Source: Stercorarius parasiticus
Lineage: Eukaryota > Chordata > Aves > Charadriiformes > Stercorariidae
Assembly (NCBI GenBank): GCA_013396915.1
Contig: VWZL01002495.1
Location: 248,001 to 312,000 of the forward strand
Direction: 5' to 3'
DNA length: 64,000 nt
A model generated the notes under the pieces. It was given only the letters and a program-made list of their open reading frames with translations, was not told the DNA's origin and made no database searches. Shown one piece after another: positions 50,434 to 63,535 of this stretch (position 1 is the first letter of the stretch; every line of letters starts with the position of its first letter). The translations under genes were made by a program, and so were the position numbers.

Positions 50434-53019
50434 GGTGCATACACATCCCTGAGTTTAACATCCACGGGGCCAAGGGGAAAGAGCAAGTAAACACATGAAT
50501 GTCAGTTCTTTGAGTAAAACAAGATGAGAACAAGCCAAATTGCAAACACCATCAGAAACAAAATAATGTCAAAACAATCTCTTTTCTTCCTATAACAGGT
50601 TAATAGCCTCCTGAGCAAAGGCAAGCGCTAATCACATTTATTAGGTTTGTCTAGAAAAGCTTTTGGCAATGTTGCTCATGACATTATATGCAACTACAGA
50701 AGCATGAGCCAGAGGAAAACAGTACAGGGTAATGCCAAAGTGCCAGTAGTCATTATTAGCTGACTAACAACATAGCTGTCTTGAGCACAGTTTCACATAT
50801 GGTTTTCCCTTGGGGTTCCCCTCATCTCCCCCCAGTTTTTTCCCTCATAATCTGAATAATGGCTAAATAATGTTTATTAGATTTACACCAAAAAGGAAGA
50901 AACGGTAAGCATACTAGAGGATAATATCTGAAAACAAATTTACAAATTTGGAGTCATGGTCTGAAAGGTCCTAATTGGTTATATGAGCCTATCACCCTTG
51001 TAACTCATATTTTGTTATAGCTAGTGCAGTTTCATATGTATTTCCACACAGATATATTTATATTTATTTGTATATATTTGTGTGTATATATACAGATATC
51101 CATATGTGCATATATGCATGCATGTATGTGTAAATACATATTTATATACATATATGTTTGTGTGTGTATCTATAATTATGTATCAGCTGAGACAAGTGTT
51201 TGATTTGAAAACAGAGATGTCATGGACAAGGTCCCCTAGAGAGGAAGAGCAATTATTCAATGCCATGTGATCTTCTAAACAGAATTTGAATCCAGGAATC
51301 AATTTGAATCAACTTTAGGAAGTTTTGGTCCACCCTGCAGGGTTCCTTAATTGAGTTATTAGCAATGTCTCGTTGAAGGGGGAAAGGTTATGATAGATCT
51401 AGTAGGCATTTGACCTTTCTGCAGAACAGATCGTTACTATCAAGTAAGATTAAGAGTGGTTTCCTGTTCCAGTCTGACTTGAAGCCTAAGCACACTGGGG
51501 AAAATATCCAAGATCATATGCTGTAGGAATTGATTTACTGTTGGAAACAAAAATACACTGGAAACAGTAAGGTAGAACAACCTGACTGCCCCCTCCCCAC
51601 CAAAAGAAAATAATAGAAGGAAGCACTTGAGAACATGTGTGCATCATTTTCCTAGCCATAAATTAAATAAAAAGCATTTTAAAAATAATATATATAAATA
51701 GTTCACCAACTACATGTCTTGACATTGATATTTCCAAATACTTCTCCTAATTTGCATTCTAACCACAAATCCCAGCCCAGTTATCCTCCCAGGCCATCCT
51801 CTTGTAACAAAGGGTGTAGCCATTCCCTAGAATTAATCTCTGTCAGAAAAAAAAAAAATACCAAAACCTAAACAAACACCTAGGATTAAACCAAAGTATA
51901 CTCTGTGTTCCTAAATTCTTGTTTCTAGTTTGCAGAACTTTGCTCATTATTGTTATCCATTGCTTTGTAATTATCGGTTTAATTCTTCATTAAAGAAAAG
52001 AGTGTGTGCATTTTCAAAGGGCAACAATAAGCAGCAGCAGATGTGTGCAATGGCAGGGCAAAATTGCTAGCTGATTATAGCTGATTATCTCTTCACGCTA
52101 CAGTCACTGTAAGTAATCTAACCAGGAAAGTGGAGAGGTTATCAAGAATGGCAGAGTTATTGAATAAAGTTTTGCCAATTTACACATTTAAATGATATTT
52201 AGATGGTGACACTAGCAAAGGGAAGTGAAGTAACAGGTTTTGATAGCACAGGGCTTGAGGGACAGCATGGGTGGTTAATGGAGAGGAGGCTGGTCCTTTT
52301 CCAGAGTTCTCAGTTTATATTCTGAAAAATAAATAAAAAACTTGTGAGATTAATTTTAAAAGTGTTTCAACTGCTTCAGTTTCCCTCAATAATTTCTAGT
52401 GCCCAAATTATGAAATATATGAAATAATTTTTCATGGATGATTCCTCCATGAGCCAGTCCTATAAAAGCAAACTGATATGCACAGACTGACTGCACCATC
52501 TGCAGCATCTGATAAACTTCCTTACGCTGCCTGTGAACATGACATCCCTTCCTTAAACAAGTCCAGGTGCTACATCTCAGAAACAAGGCCCTTGATTTTT
52601 CAGAACATATTTTTCAGGACTGTGCTAATATTCAGTGCCTGATGAGAAGGCAGGTCAGCTGGACAAATGCTGAGATTTCTTCGTGTTACTCTACGTCCTT
52701 GGATTCCTTTCCCATGAATCAGTACAATAAGCAGGTCACATTATCTTCCTTCCTTCTTAGTATCTCAATATCCCTTTCACCCAGGAGGGTAATCATCTCT
52801 TACACAGATGAAAATTATTACAAAATATATATGGAAGAGTATTTTTCAGCATTCAAAAACACAAGCAAGTCCTAGCTTTTACCTTAGTAAGACCGCTATC
52901 GTATGGACTAAATGGTTTAGCAATACCTGGCATGCCTACTGCTTAAAAGTTCACTCAGCCTTTCAAGAGGAAGAAGCTATGGCAGGAAATTAAAAGAAAA
53001 CCTCAAACAAGATGGCCTT

Positions 53020-53025
<6 letters not shown>
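50434..53025. other. Unique DNA, no gene recognised
   Basis: No gene recognised. A TA/TG low-complexity tract is at 51040-51178. The 52000-52270 stretch has the mixed composition and few homopolymers typical of possible conserved noncoding DNA, but nothing specific can be claimed. Confidence 0.5.
51040..51178. repeat. Degenerate TA/TG/CA low-complexity tract
   Basis: About 140 bases of alternating purine-pyrimidine units (TATATTTG, TGTGTATATATA, GCATGCATGTATGTG). Similar in make-up to the tract at 42836-42958. Confidence 0.85.

Positions 53026-53058
<33 letters not shown>
53026..53058. repeat. (TA)16 microsatellite
   Basis: A perfect TA run of about 33 bases, the longest perfect dinucleotide repeat in the window. 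Probably polymorphic. Confidence 0.97.
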
Positions 53059-53060
<2 letters not shown>

Positions 53061-53107
53061 TTGATAGGGAATGTCAGTATGGCATTACTAATTTTATTTT
53101 AGTCACA

Positions 53108-53142
53108 ATAGAACAGGCTACCGAGAGAAATGCTCACAGTGG
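53108..53142 (+). repeat. Possible tiny CR1 fragment
   Basis: AATAGAACAGGCTACCGAGA followed by GAAATG resembles the CR1 3' UTR block TGGAACAGGCTGCCCAGAGA. Only about 30 bases match and no tail follows, so the call is weak. Confidence 0.25.
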
Positions 53143-56100
53143 GGGCTACTGATAGGTAAAAAATGTAGGGAGGGATTAAGTATTTTCACAGAAGTATAGA
53201 AATACTGTGAATTAGCCAAGTGCTTAAGAGCTCAGCTGTTGCAGATGTCTGTCCTTCTGGAAGATGTTTTCTCAACACTACCTTTAAGTACAAGAGTATT
53301 CCGCTTGACTGAAACAAGAGTGCTTGGAGTTGCTTAATGGCTGGCTGTATAACGTATTTATGAGTACGCATGAGGCACAACCAAAACAGATAATAAACCA
53401 TCATATTCAAGTGCTGCAGATTTTTAATCATTCCTATGATTCTTTTTGCAAAGTGAATATGAAAATGACTTATTAAATGTGTAATACATTACTCGTTAAA
53501 TGTGTAGTATCAGCAAGGTAAAGACTTTCATAAAGCAAGTATTGACATAAAGGCATCTATAATTTATGAAAGGACAGCTGAAATAAAAGCAAAGGAAAGA
53601 CCACATCTCAAAGCTAACTTGTCATTCCAGAAATTTACAACATGGAAGCCAAAAAGCACCAAATGATCAAACCTTTCAAGTAACAAATGAGAAAAAGCCC
53701 ACTCAAAGACTGGTTTAAGACCTCATTAAGAATACAGTCCATAAACAATTTAAGCTATGTTTCTTTCTGCACTGGTATGGAAAAGCTGATGAGACACATT
53801 CAGAAATTAACAGGGAACAAGTGTGATTCATCACACAGTGGGATAAAATTACTGTTACTTCTTTCACCAGCAATTCAGAGAATGAGGCTACGCTTTCCTT
53901 ATGAAGAAATGAATTTGATTTCCACATAAAAGAGCAAACTTTTGATATGTGCCACGAAGCCAGTGTACAGAAGCAATATTTTGGGTCCACATTCAATCCT
54001 ATTTAAAGTCAAAAGGAGTCTTTCCACCTATTGAGTGGGAATCAGATTAAATCTTTAGTGGATCATGAACAAACTAATAGATATTGAGAAGTGGAAAAAT
54101 GATAAATGATGGTTGATTTTACAGTAATTAACATTTATGGTTTATGGTCAACCTATTCTTTAAAGATCACTTGTATGTCTTATCTACCCACTATAGGCAT
54201 GTCCAGCCTTCTTCATGCTGCAAGTTATAGATTTGCTCACGTTGCTGAGAGCCATATAATACATATATAAAATACAGCACATGACTCAGATACGTCTCCA
54301 GGACGAGTAGGACAAGCCAGTTTAAGCTCACCCTGGCTTGCCTTAACGCACACCATGGCTCAGGGGAAAATGGTCTTCGGGGAGAAACCTTTTGTCACTC
54401 ACCCCTTCCTTTGGCGGCCTCTTTGCAGCCCCACAATAATGAGATCTCTAGGCTTTGTCTCTCTCCCAAGCCTAACCTTATCTCTAATCTAGGACCATGG
54501 ATGGAGTTTCTATGTGTTACCACAAATATATTTGCTGCAACTAATATGTAGTAGGAGGTCAGAAATTCTGAACAAGCACCAGAATATCTGAAACAACGGG
54601 TTCACAGCCTGAGGTAACCCATTCATGCTAACTTGGCAACCTTTGCTATAAAGAATATCAGTGTGAAAAATTTGTAGCAAACATAGGGAACGGAAAGAAA
54701 GTGAAGAGCAGACTGTCACGAGATACCCCAGTTCTCAATGCAAATCTATATAGCCCAAGCTGGCTCAAACAAGCCAGATATGGTTTGGAATCTGTACAAC
54801 TGTGATGATCAACCCATTTAACTTCAGACATGATGTGCTGACACATCTCTGTAACTTCTAGGCAACTGCTGAATTGCACCCGGTTGCACTCAGGAGAACC
54901 AGCAAAGCTTTTCTAGTCTACTTGCCATTGAATGCTTAACAAGTTAGCAAGGGTAACACGTGGTAATTCATGAATGACTTAGTTCAGCAACTGCCTACAT
55001 TTACAATTATAAGAACACCCTGGGAAGTTATATGTGCAGTCAAATATTTAACTAAATTCTATACTAATTAATAGATCATATTTTTTTCTATTTTCAAACA
55101 ACTGCTATTATCTATTCTTCATAGTGTTAACAGATGCAAGCCAGTAAATGATGCTTTATTAGCACCAATTACAATAAAATTCATGCAAGAAAAAGAAAAT
55201 GTTATTAAGAATATCTAGGGAGTTCCTTGATTCAAAGATCAATTGATTATAAAGCATTCATCAAAGAGAAAAATATAAGAAAACAACCCGAATAAAATAA
55301 TTTCCATAAATTACTAGCAATAAATGGAAGAGAGGAGGCTGAGTTCTCAAAAATGTGGTTGACCCTGCCAAGAGGAACAGCTCTTGGCAGTTGCATCAGG
55401 TTTATACATTGCAACTACCTCTGAAGTACCAAGAAGGACACAAGATCTGTGTTTCCTAAAAGATGTACCATGTTACGGCACTGAGAGAAGCTGTATGCCC
55501 CTGGCTGGGAATTGCAATATGTTGCTATACCAGCATATATTTCTGACATTTATAATGCTAAATGCACATTATATGTGCATTCTATTCTGGAATATTTAGA
55601 GAATCACCCTAAAATCATACGATGAATTCATTTTAATGCCAGAATAACTGCAGATAGTTTATAATGAAGTATTCTGGATGCAATGTCTGTACAAGACAGC
55701 TGTGTCCATTTAGATGAAGCAGAATCTATTTGTATAAATAAGTGAATACATCTTGTCATACAGATAGACCTTATTAACTAACAAATGAAGTCACTAGGAA
55801 CATCACAGCAGACAAAATTACCTCAGCCAAATGAATTGTTTCGCAACCCTTTCATTTGCCTGATGATAATTTGCATTAGTTTACCATGGCTGCATTTAGA
55901 TAGTATTACTTTACAACTAAATCATTCTCTGTTTGTAACTTGTGACTCAGATCTACTGTTTTCTTCTTGCATCTCAGTGTTTACCTCTCTTTTTATTTCT
56001 TTTCTCCCCCTAAACTTAGAGAGGGTACAGACTACAAAAATAAATTACCATAACTATTTTGCAGTATACTGTAAGTTGTTTTCTGTTCCTGTCACAATTG

Positions 56101-59100
56101 TATCATAACAGTCATGCTTTTCCTTCCCATTTTGTGAGATTTTTGGGTTGCCTAATATGGAGAAGAGCAATGAATATGCCTTAAATGAAAAAGACAAGCC
56201 CTGATACGATCACGAAGTTGAATGTTGTGCAATGCACAATGCAAAATGTATATTTTTTTGCCAGAGTCTTCTTGCTAATATTTACATGAATGTGGGCAGC
56301 TGTTGAAAGGAAATTAAATATAATTTGAATGTATTAAGCATAACCTCTTAAAACTGAGGTCTGGAGAGGTATACTTCTCTTTTTACCAGATGGGAAACTT
56401 TGTGACTATATGGATCAATGTAGTTATGCTGTTCTTAGTGATTGCCTAGTATGGATCAAAATTTCCTATTTCACATAGACCCTGTTTGAAAATACAGCTA
56501 CCTTGCTACAGTGTTCATATCACACTTGCATTTGTTTTCATTAACAGGCATCTGCCTTAGGCATTTTTCAGAAATGAACTAGGCAGTAACAGAGACTGCA
56601 TGTATCATGCCCCTGAACTATCTTACTAACACAAAAGTTCTCCTGTTAAAATAAGGGGGGGTTTTGTGCTACAAATCCGGAGTTCTCCTATTGTATGGAC
56701 TTATTTATCTTAGGTAACAAAAGTAACTACAAAGATATGAGAGCATGGAGTGCATTTTTTTCCATTCACTTCAGTGGCTACAATAGAGGACACCAAACGG
56801 AATAAAAGGATAGAGCTGAAATGTAATAGAATTGAAGTGGGCGTGAAAAAAAAAACCCCACCTCTGATGTGAACTCTTTCATACTGTTTCTGTGTTTTGC
56901 AGGTGCAGAGGAAACAGTAGTCAAATGAGGACTACAGTGAAGATGAACCATTAGGTTAATAATTCACCTCCTGCCAAAAGAAAAAAAAAAAAAAAAGCAC
57001 ATTTTACCATTACCCTGCACATGAAATAATCTTTCAAATGTCTTAAAGGAGCCAAGTAAATGTCCATCCATCATCAATAAAAATGGAAGAACCTGGCCAT
57101 GAAGGTAAACTTGTAGAGGCATTGACTGTGCGGTCTGTACTCACTGAAATATTTCCTCTGTCTATGTATTAGTAACTTGCATGATTTATATACCAGTTCT
57201 AGAAATCTTAAACACTACTACCACCTGCTGGTTAATTTACACTTGAATCCACTAGCTCATCAGCAAAGTAAAAAAGGGGAAAAGGAGGAAAAGCATACTC
57301 TAAAATGCTTTTCAAAAATAGTTTAGTTTTGCTATTCCCTTCATATATTCTAATTCTGGTCTTTCTTGCCATGGAGTAAAATCTTAGTGTCGTAACATGA
57401 AGAATCCTTTTTTTTTTTCTGAATTATTCACAGTAGGAGCCACTGATAGTAAGAAAGAGTGGCCTGTGATATTACTTTCCTCCGTTTTCATTTTTATTTC
57501 CTATAGTACCTCTTGTAACTAGGTCACTGTTGTCTGCTGTGTAGAATCTTCCATGTTGAAAGAGGGAAATATGCCAGTGATCCATATTACTGTTTTAGCA
57601 GCCGAGTTGGTGTTGAATTCACTTTTATGGTGTCTGTGGTTCAGAAAAGAAAAGAAGAAAAAAGTTTCTTGGAAAGTTGTATTAAGCAGCGGCAATAATT
57701 TCTCTGTATTAAAAAGTTACACATACAGTAGTTGTCATGACAACTGAAGCTTGCAGGGTTATGGCAGGAATAGTTCTTATCCCTTAATATTAATTAAAAC
57801 TACTGCTATTCAATTCCATGTTTAAAAATTGATTGCATCTACCTTAGCAATTAATATTTCATACATAAAGGAAAACACTGCCATCACTGAGAAGTATACT
57901 GTTTGACTAGAAAACAGAGGAAAATGAGAGTATATTATTCCTAACAAGATTTCTAACAAAGTTGTGGTATTGAGCAGTTCCATTCAATAACCACACAAAA
58001 GTGAAAGAAGTCCCTGTTAAACTATCTGCTTGGAAAAAAATCAGCCAGTAGTGTCTGGCAGTGAAATCCATGGGCAAAGGAACAATGATGAGTCTAAGCC
58101 AGGCTGTTTGGATGACAATCTACACTCCTTCAGCTTTCCTCCATTTTCAAACCTAGGATTATGATCCAACCCAGATTTCAGGTTCAGATCGAGATGTCTC
58201 TAAAGTTCAGGAGCTCTTTGCTGATTCTAACCATCTCTAAATGGGGTGGTTAGTCAAAAACTAGGAAAATTATGACCAAGGATGGTGATGCATGTTTGTC
58301 TTGCTCATCACTGAAGAACCGGATTGCTGCGTATCCTAATTCATTGGTAACATTAATTCTTCTCTAACTTTTTCCGGAATTCTGTAAAAACTTCTCAATT
58401 TTGTCATTTTCATCAGGTAGAAATGAGATGCTTACAGAGACATTAGCCTAGTTCTAAAGTAGAGTTATCAGGAAAGAACGTATTTTGAGCTCTTATTCTC
58501 TTTGTATTGTAATGCTAGTGTTTGGGACAAAAAGAAAATCTATGTGCTAAATCTTAACTTGTTTAGTGCTTATCTAGTGATACTAGTGAAAATTCACTGA
58601 TCAGTACTAGCCCAGTCTTGCTGTGGTGTAACCAAGAACAGAATTTGAGCCTTCAATTTTAGATCAGATTTAAAGAGGAAAATTGTGCCGTTACATTCCT
58701 TCTAAATTTATGATCCCATTACAAAGCCCAGACCTGAGCTTAAAGGCAAAGGTGCATTAAAACTTTACATGTTCAAACAATTTAAGTACATGTTTTATTT
58801 TACCTCTTTACCTTTTAGTTTTGGTGAGAAGAGAAAGTATGTGCCAACTGAAAAAAACAGACAAAAAAAGAAAGTTTGTTGCTGTGATCCTTCCAGTTGG
58901 GCTAAAACCAAGATACGCTAGCAACCTCACAGAAATGCCTCACTGCATTTGCAAGATTTCTAGACCACTTCATAGACTAGAGAGCTTTGACCAATCATCC
59001 ATTTTTTTATGTTTCACAGAACTCCCAGATTTTTCTTGCATTAGTCAGTATGTTGCCATGACACTTGGTTAGCTTCTGAAATTGTATACACTTGTCCTAC

Positions 59101-60729
59101 ATTCCCTAAAAGCAGCAAATCTTTTTCAGGATGAACTATCAAAAGTGACTTTAGCCATTGAATATTCCTGGCTAACCAAGTTGAAGAGTAAATGAATTAA
59201 AAGAGAGCATTAATTAGATGAGACAAAAGAGGAATAATGCGGGGTCACATGAGGTATAAATTCTACTATAGAACATGTTAAGGATAGCAATGTCAGCATT
59301 GACTTGTATCTGCTTCTGTTGATGTCAGAGGGGGCAAAGAAAGGCCAGCACTAAGCACTTTAGAAAATCCTACCCTAACGGTTTAAATCCACTTTTAACA
59401 TAGTAACCAGGCCTTTTGTTTTCTCTTTCATCAATGCTAGTTCTAAAAACAATGGAATCAAGAAACAAGTCAGAGTAGGCAGTTACCATGTTAAAAATAT
59501 TTTTGTTATGATTTTATGCTCTGTGGCTTTTTTTCATCTGGCAGTAGCTGAATCTAGAACTGGGAAGCTTCGTGCCTTACATCCACACATCTGTATTACT
59601 GAGGGATCCAGCAACACGTGGGCTACATGGGAACACCAATCACTCTATTGCTTTCTGTGCTGAACAGAACACACTCCAAGAAGGGAACCCTTAAAACTTC
59701 GGAAGTGGTTGTTCCACTGAATCTGCTGTTCCAACTTGATTCCTGGGGTTGCTACTAAGCACAGTAACTAACCAACCATTTCTCAGCTGAGCCTGGTCAG
59801 TGTGGCTTCCTTATTTTACAACTGGGGAAAAAACCCAACAACCCAACACTTTCACAAGAGTTGGATTGTTTAGATTTGCCTATCAAAAGAGACTTTAGAA
59901 ATCAGCTCAGCATATAAATGGTGTTATTTTATTTATAACAACATCTCAACACCTGATTCATTTCTTTAAATAAATCTCTCTTTGGCACAATTTGCACATA
60001 TCTGAAAACCACCACGTAATTTGGCACAATGCAATATGGCTGGCAGCCTCTTCTCAAGAGAGGTCCAGGACTGGAACCAAGAGGGATACCACAAGCCAGC
60101 ACTGAGGTGCGTTGAAAGAGTTACATGGGGAGGATTCCACACTGGTTGCCCACATCATGTCTGATCCAAGCCATTGCTATTAGTTTCTCACTTTCAGGAG
60201 CACTGAAGTCATGTAGAAAAAATATATATGTGTGTATCTAAGACTTCCTCACTCCACTCAGAGGTCTTTTGCCCCTCCCTACCTCAAGCTCACTTAAGAA
60301 TTAGAATTTTCCATTTCTTAGAAGCCATTTTCACAATTGTAACCTCCAGAATATAGAACTGTAAAAGTATTTTTGTTTCCAAGTAGTCAATACGAGCATT
60401 TGGCAGATTCAGGCATTTGACATTTTGCCTGGGCATTCATCACAGCCTATCTGAATAAATTCCTCTCTCATAGTCATTGCTGAAGTTATGTCCTGCACAA
60501 GTTTAAGTTTGCATGGTGTAAAGCAAATTCCATTTCTACTGGGGGGAAAAAAAAAATCTCTTCTGTGTTTTTTTTACCTTGATATACAAATGGGGAGGGG
60601 GAAAAAAAAAAGGGAAAAAAATAATAAAAAAGAACAACCAAACCCAACCATTTAAATGCTACAAACAATTACAAGTTCGTCTGAATAACTTCATTTTCCA
60701 TTTGCGGAAAGAGTATTGCTGTGATCTTG
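53143..60729. other. AT-rich unique DNA, no gene recognised
   Basis: Over 7 kb without a recognisable gene or transposon. A G+C-richer patch lies at 54290-54490. A 9-bp palindrome (AATGCACAT / ATGTGCATT, 3-base loop) is at 55561-55581, a poly-A run near 56980, and possible cores of the old amniote foldback repeat at 56761-56776 and 59310-59345. Open frames are short and unrelated to known proteins. Confidence 0.5.
60540..60640. repeat. G/A-rich low-complexity tract
   Basis: Runs of G and A (GGGGGGAAAAAAAAAA, GGGGAGGGGGAAAAAAAAAA) separated by a short T-rich piece. It lies just upstream (plus sense) of the CpG-rich patch. Confidence 0.8.
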
Positions 60730-60945
60730 TCGGTTGGCCCTAACTTGCTGATTCTCGAGGAAAGCTCAGAAAGGCAAACGGGCAGGGGCGGAAGAATCGC
60801 GACGCCAGGGTCGCAGCACCGCCTGCTGTCACTGCGCGGCTGCGCAGGCGGGAGGGTGAGCTTTGGCTCCTACGGAAAGTAGCAGTGGCAGTGTAATAGA
60901 AGTATTTTAATTCTCCAAACTGCACTCCAAACGGCATACCGAGTT
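60730..60945. promoter_or_regulatory. Only CpG-rich patch in the window, candidate promoter
   Basis: About 16 CpG dinucleotides fall within some 210 bases, against a background where CpG is rare. The core includes GAATCGCGACGCCAGGGTCG and CACTGCGCGGCTGCGCAGGC, the latter containing a TGCGCAGGCG word close to the NRF1 site. A GAGG/GTGAGC splice-donor-like sequence follows at about 60851-60860 on the plus strand. On the minus strand a 65-codon frame starts with ATG at 60937 and crosses the patch. Direction is undecided. It may be the CpG-type promoter or first exon of a gene or long noncoding RNA that extends outside the window. It is shorter than a classical CpG island. Confidence 0.4.
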
Positions 60946-61149
60946 TGCAGTAGTATGGTTCTCCAGAAGATGTTGCTCAACTATTTTGCAACAATCAGAG
61001 GCAAAAAAAAATAGACAGGCAATATTCCAGGTGTATTAATTCATTTTATATTAGTCCATTGATATTTATTAAAGTATTCTGTAATACTCAAAATAGCAGG
61101 AAACAAACTCCTCATAGGTGCACTGTAAATTTTTTATTGTTACCTTTTA
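60946..61149. other. AT-rich spacer
   Basis: AT-rich stretch between the CpG patch and the next G+C-rich segment. Nothing recognised. Confidence 0.5.
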
Positions 61150-61445
61150 ATGTGACTCCTGAATCTCACTTGGATACTGTGGCCGATGGCACCATTACGG
61201 AGAATTTTAAAACCTTTTGAAAGACGGGACTTTGGAAAGGGTAGATGAAGGAAAAGGAAATAAACTCCTTCTGTCGGTGGTTCAGTGGAGGCTCCGGAGG
61301 CTCAGACGCTCCAACAACAGCAGCAGTGGTGGCTGGAGCCTTCCTGAAATGCTGGCAGCCCTGTTGCATACCAGGGCATGCCCGTGGAAATCCTGACCCA
61401 GGACAGCTGTATTGCTGATCATAAGACTTCACATCCTTCTCAAGT
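61150..61445. other. G+C-rich segment of unknown nature, possible exon
   Basis: A sharply G+C-richer segment (61260-61410) with a CAACAACAGCAGCAGTGGTG run. It is open on the minus strand (61166-61432, 88 codons with ATG at 61430-61432, reading MKSYDQQYSCPGSGFPRACP at the start). It is also open on plus for about 50 codons. On the plus strand GCTATG/GTAGGT at about 61447-61458 is a fair donor. No family is recognised. The spacing of 0.4 kb from the CpG patch suggests both may belong to one transcription unit, but this is inference. Confidence 0.25.
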
Positions 61446-63535
61446 GCTATGGTAGGTGATTCGATTTCAATCGTGTGACATGCATTTCCAGTTGTGTTTT
61501 AGGGAGGGATGTTATAATGATAATTGCTTTGAAAGGCAATTGGGTGAGCCTGAAAGTGTAGTATTCACCTGGAAGAGTTGAATGAAGTGTTTATATTTGG
61601 TTTGTTTAAATTTGTACTTAAAAACAGGAAGAGAGAAAGCAAAATTGTTTCAGATTACATGAAAATGAACATATTCTCTACATTATATACTCTCTACTAG
61701 TACTTCATTGGAGAGACTACGATTAGCCCACCCTAAGCCACATAGAATTAGGGATCAGTATCACTCTTGAACCTTTGGAAATACAGATTCAAGTCTTAAC
61801 AGAGAAATGCAGGAAAGGGAATTGTGCCAAAGACAGTGGGACTCAATGCAAAAGGCTCTGCCACTTCCCCCACTACATGGAAATAATAAAAAACAATTGC
61901 AAAAAAAATTGAGATTATGTGGGGAGCTGTTTCTAGCTGACTGAAATTCTGTTCCTCTTGGAAAATGTTATGCACAGAAGCACACATCTATCAAGATATT
62001 TCTGCTTTTCCTCCAGAAAATAAATCTTGCCAATTACAGACGTCTGAGGAGAGAGTGACACACAGTGAGGAAGAAGAAAAGGCAACACAGATGCCCATTC
62101 CTGCCCCTTCTGCTTATTCTTGAGAAGGTGCTTGAAATTCCATGGCTTTCTGATAAGGTGGGATTTCTATTCCATTGACTGCACAGTTTAAGAATTTCTT
62201 ACCTTTCCCAAGAAATCATTATAAAATGAAAAGATGACCTTCTTAAATCCATCTGGGCAAGCTGGTTGCCTGTGATAATTAGTAAGTGGTTCTTTGTCAG
62301 TGCAGGGAATGGGAAAGCAGCTTATATTAATCCAGCTCAATAATTGCACATCTTCAGGGGAACACTTTTTTTTTTAAGATATAGCAGTCTGTAAAGGAAA
62401 AAGAATACAAAAACATGCAGTTCTTAAGAACAGGTGCTACCCTTACAAAGCAGTTTTCAAAGATTTCTTATGTTTACCTGGCCAAAACAGGACTGTTTTG
62501 ATGACATATGTTAATTCATCATGTCTCATCTTCACTAGCAAATCACATGCTATCCTGTTCTTCCTAAGTCTAATTTTACCAGCTGCCTTTAAATATTTTT
62601 TCTCTCATACCATTTACTTCTTGATCTTTTTGTCAGCATCTGCAAGCTTGCTGCCGCAGCTTCTGGACTTCTCTCCAAAAATCTAGGTTTAAATGTGTGT
62701 TCATCTTACTCCATCAACACCTTCCACACTGTGGTTTTGGGTTTTTAATTCTTTAATCCTGGGCATATCCTCCATCTGCTGGAGTACCATAGAGATGTCT
62801 TTCCAGTCAAACACTTACCACAGAGCCTGTCACTGAAGGAAGACATGTTGTATAAGTTGTTGCATAAGGCACTTTATTCAAAAAGCCATCTTCCAGGAAA
62901 TATTTTCTTCTTAGAAATTGTCCTGTTTGGGGGTTTACAGGTTCTTCTTCTTCTACAGGTTCTTACACATTTGAAATATGAATTCATCATTCAGGAACCA
63001 TGTGTTTAAGTTGGTTTTTTTTTTTTTTTTGTTCAGCCCTGTGTTTTCAGTAGTCAGAAGAGCAAATCAGTAAGGGTGGGCACCAAAATGTGTCCCTTCA
63101 CAAGTTCTTTTTATAGTAAAAGAAGGTTGCTTTTAGAGGAAAAAAAAGGGCTTTATATAATACTACGGTAAAGTCATGAGAAAAAGTAAGTAACCTGTGC
63201 TGTGTAAGCAAAATGACCAGAGAAAACTGTATAAACTGAGATCTTGCTGAATAAACTTAATAAATCTGTAAGGACACGCGCCAACTGAAGAATGGCAGAA
63301 ACACCTTATTAGATCCATTGGGTGGGCAAGGAAACACAATGTGAATGAAAGCCAGCGTCAGTATACACAAGCTGATGTATACTGGCAAAAAAAATCCTGA
63401 CTCTACTTACAAAAAATTTAGTCTCAGAAGTGAGTATTACCACTCCTGCAGCAGGACCTTGGAGCTACAAATTCAGTGAAAGCATTATCCTCTGCTCAGG
63501 CCTCAAAATAAGCCAATAAACCAGAAAACATTACA
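61446..63535. other. Unique DNA, no gene recognised
   Basis: No gene or transposon recognised. Includes a 17-base-class poly-T near 63017-63033. Confidence 0.5.

Noticed and set aside
50076..50486. 136-codon open frame on the minus strand
   Set aside because: Most of it is the antisense of the CR1 tail at 50262-50433, so it is a repeat shadow.
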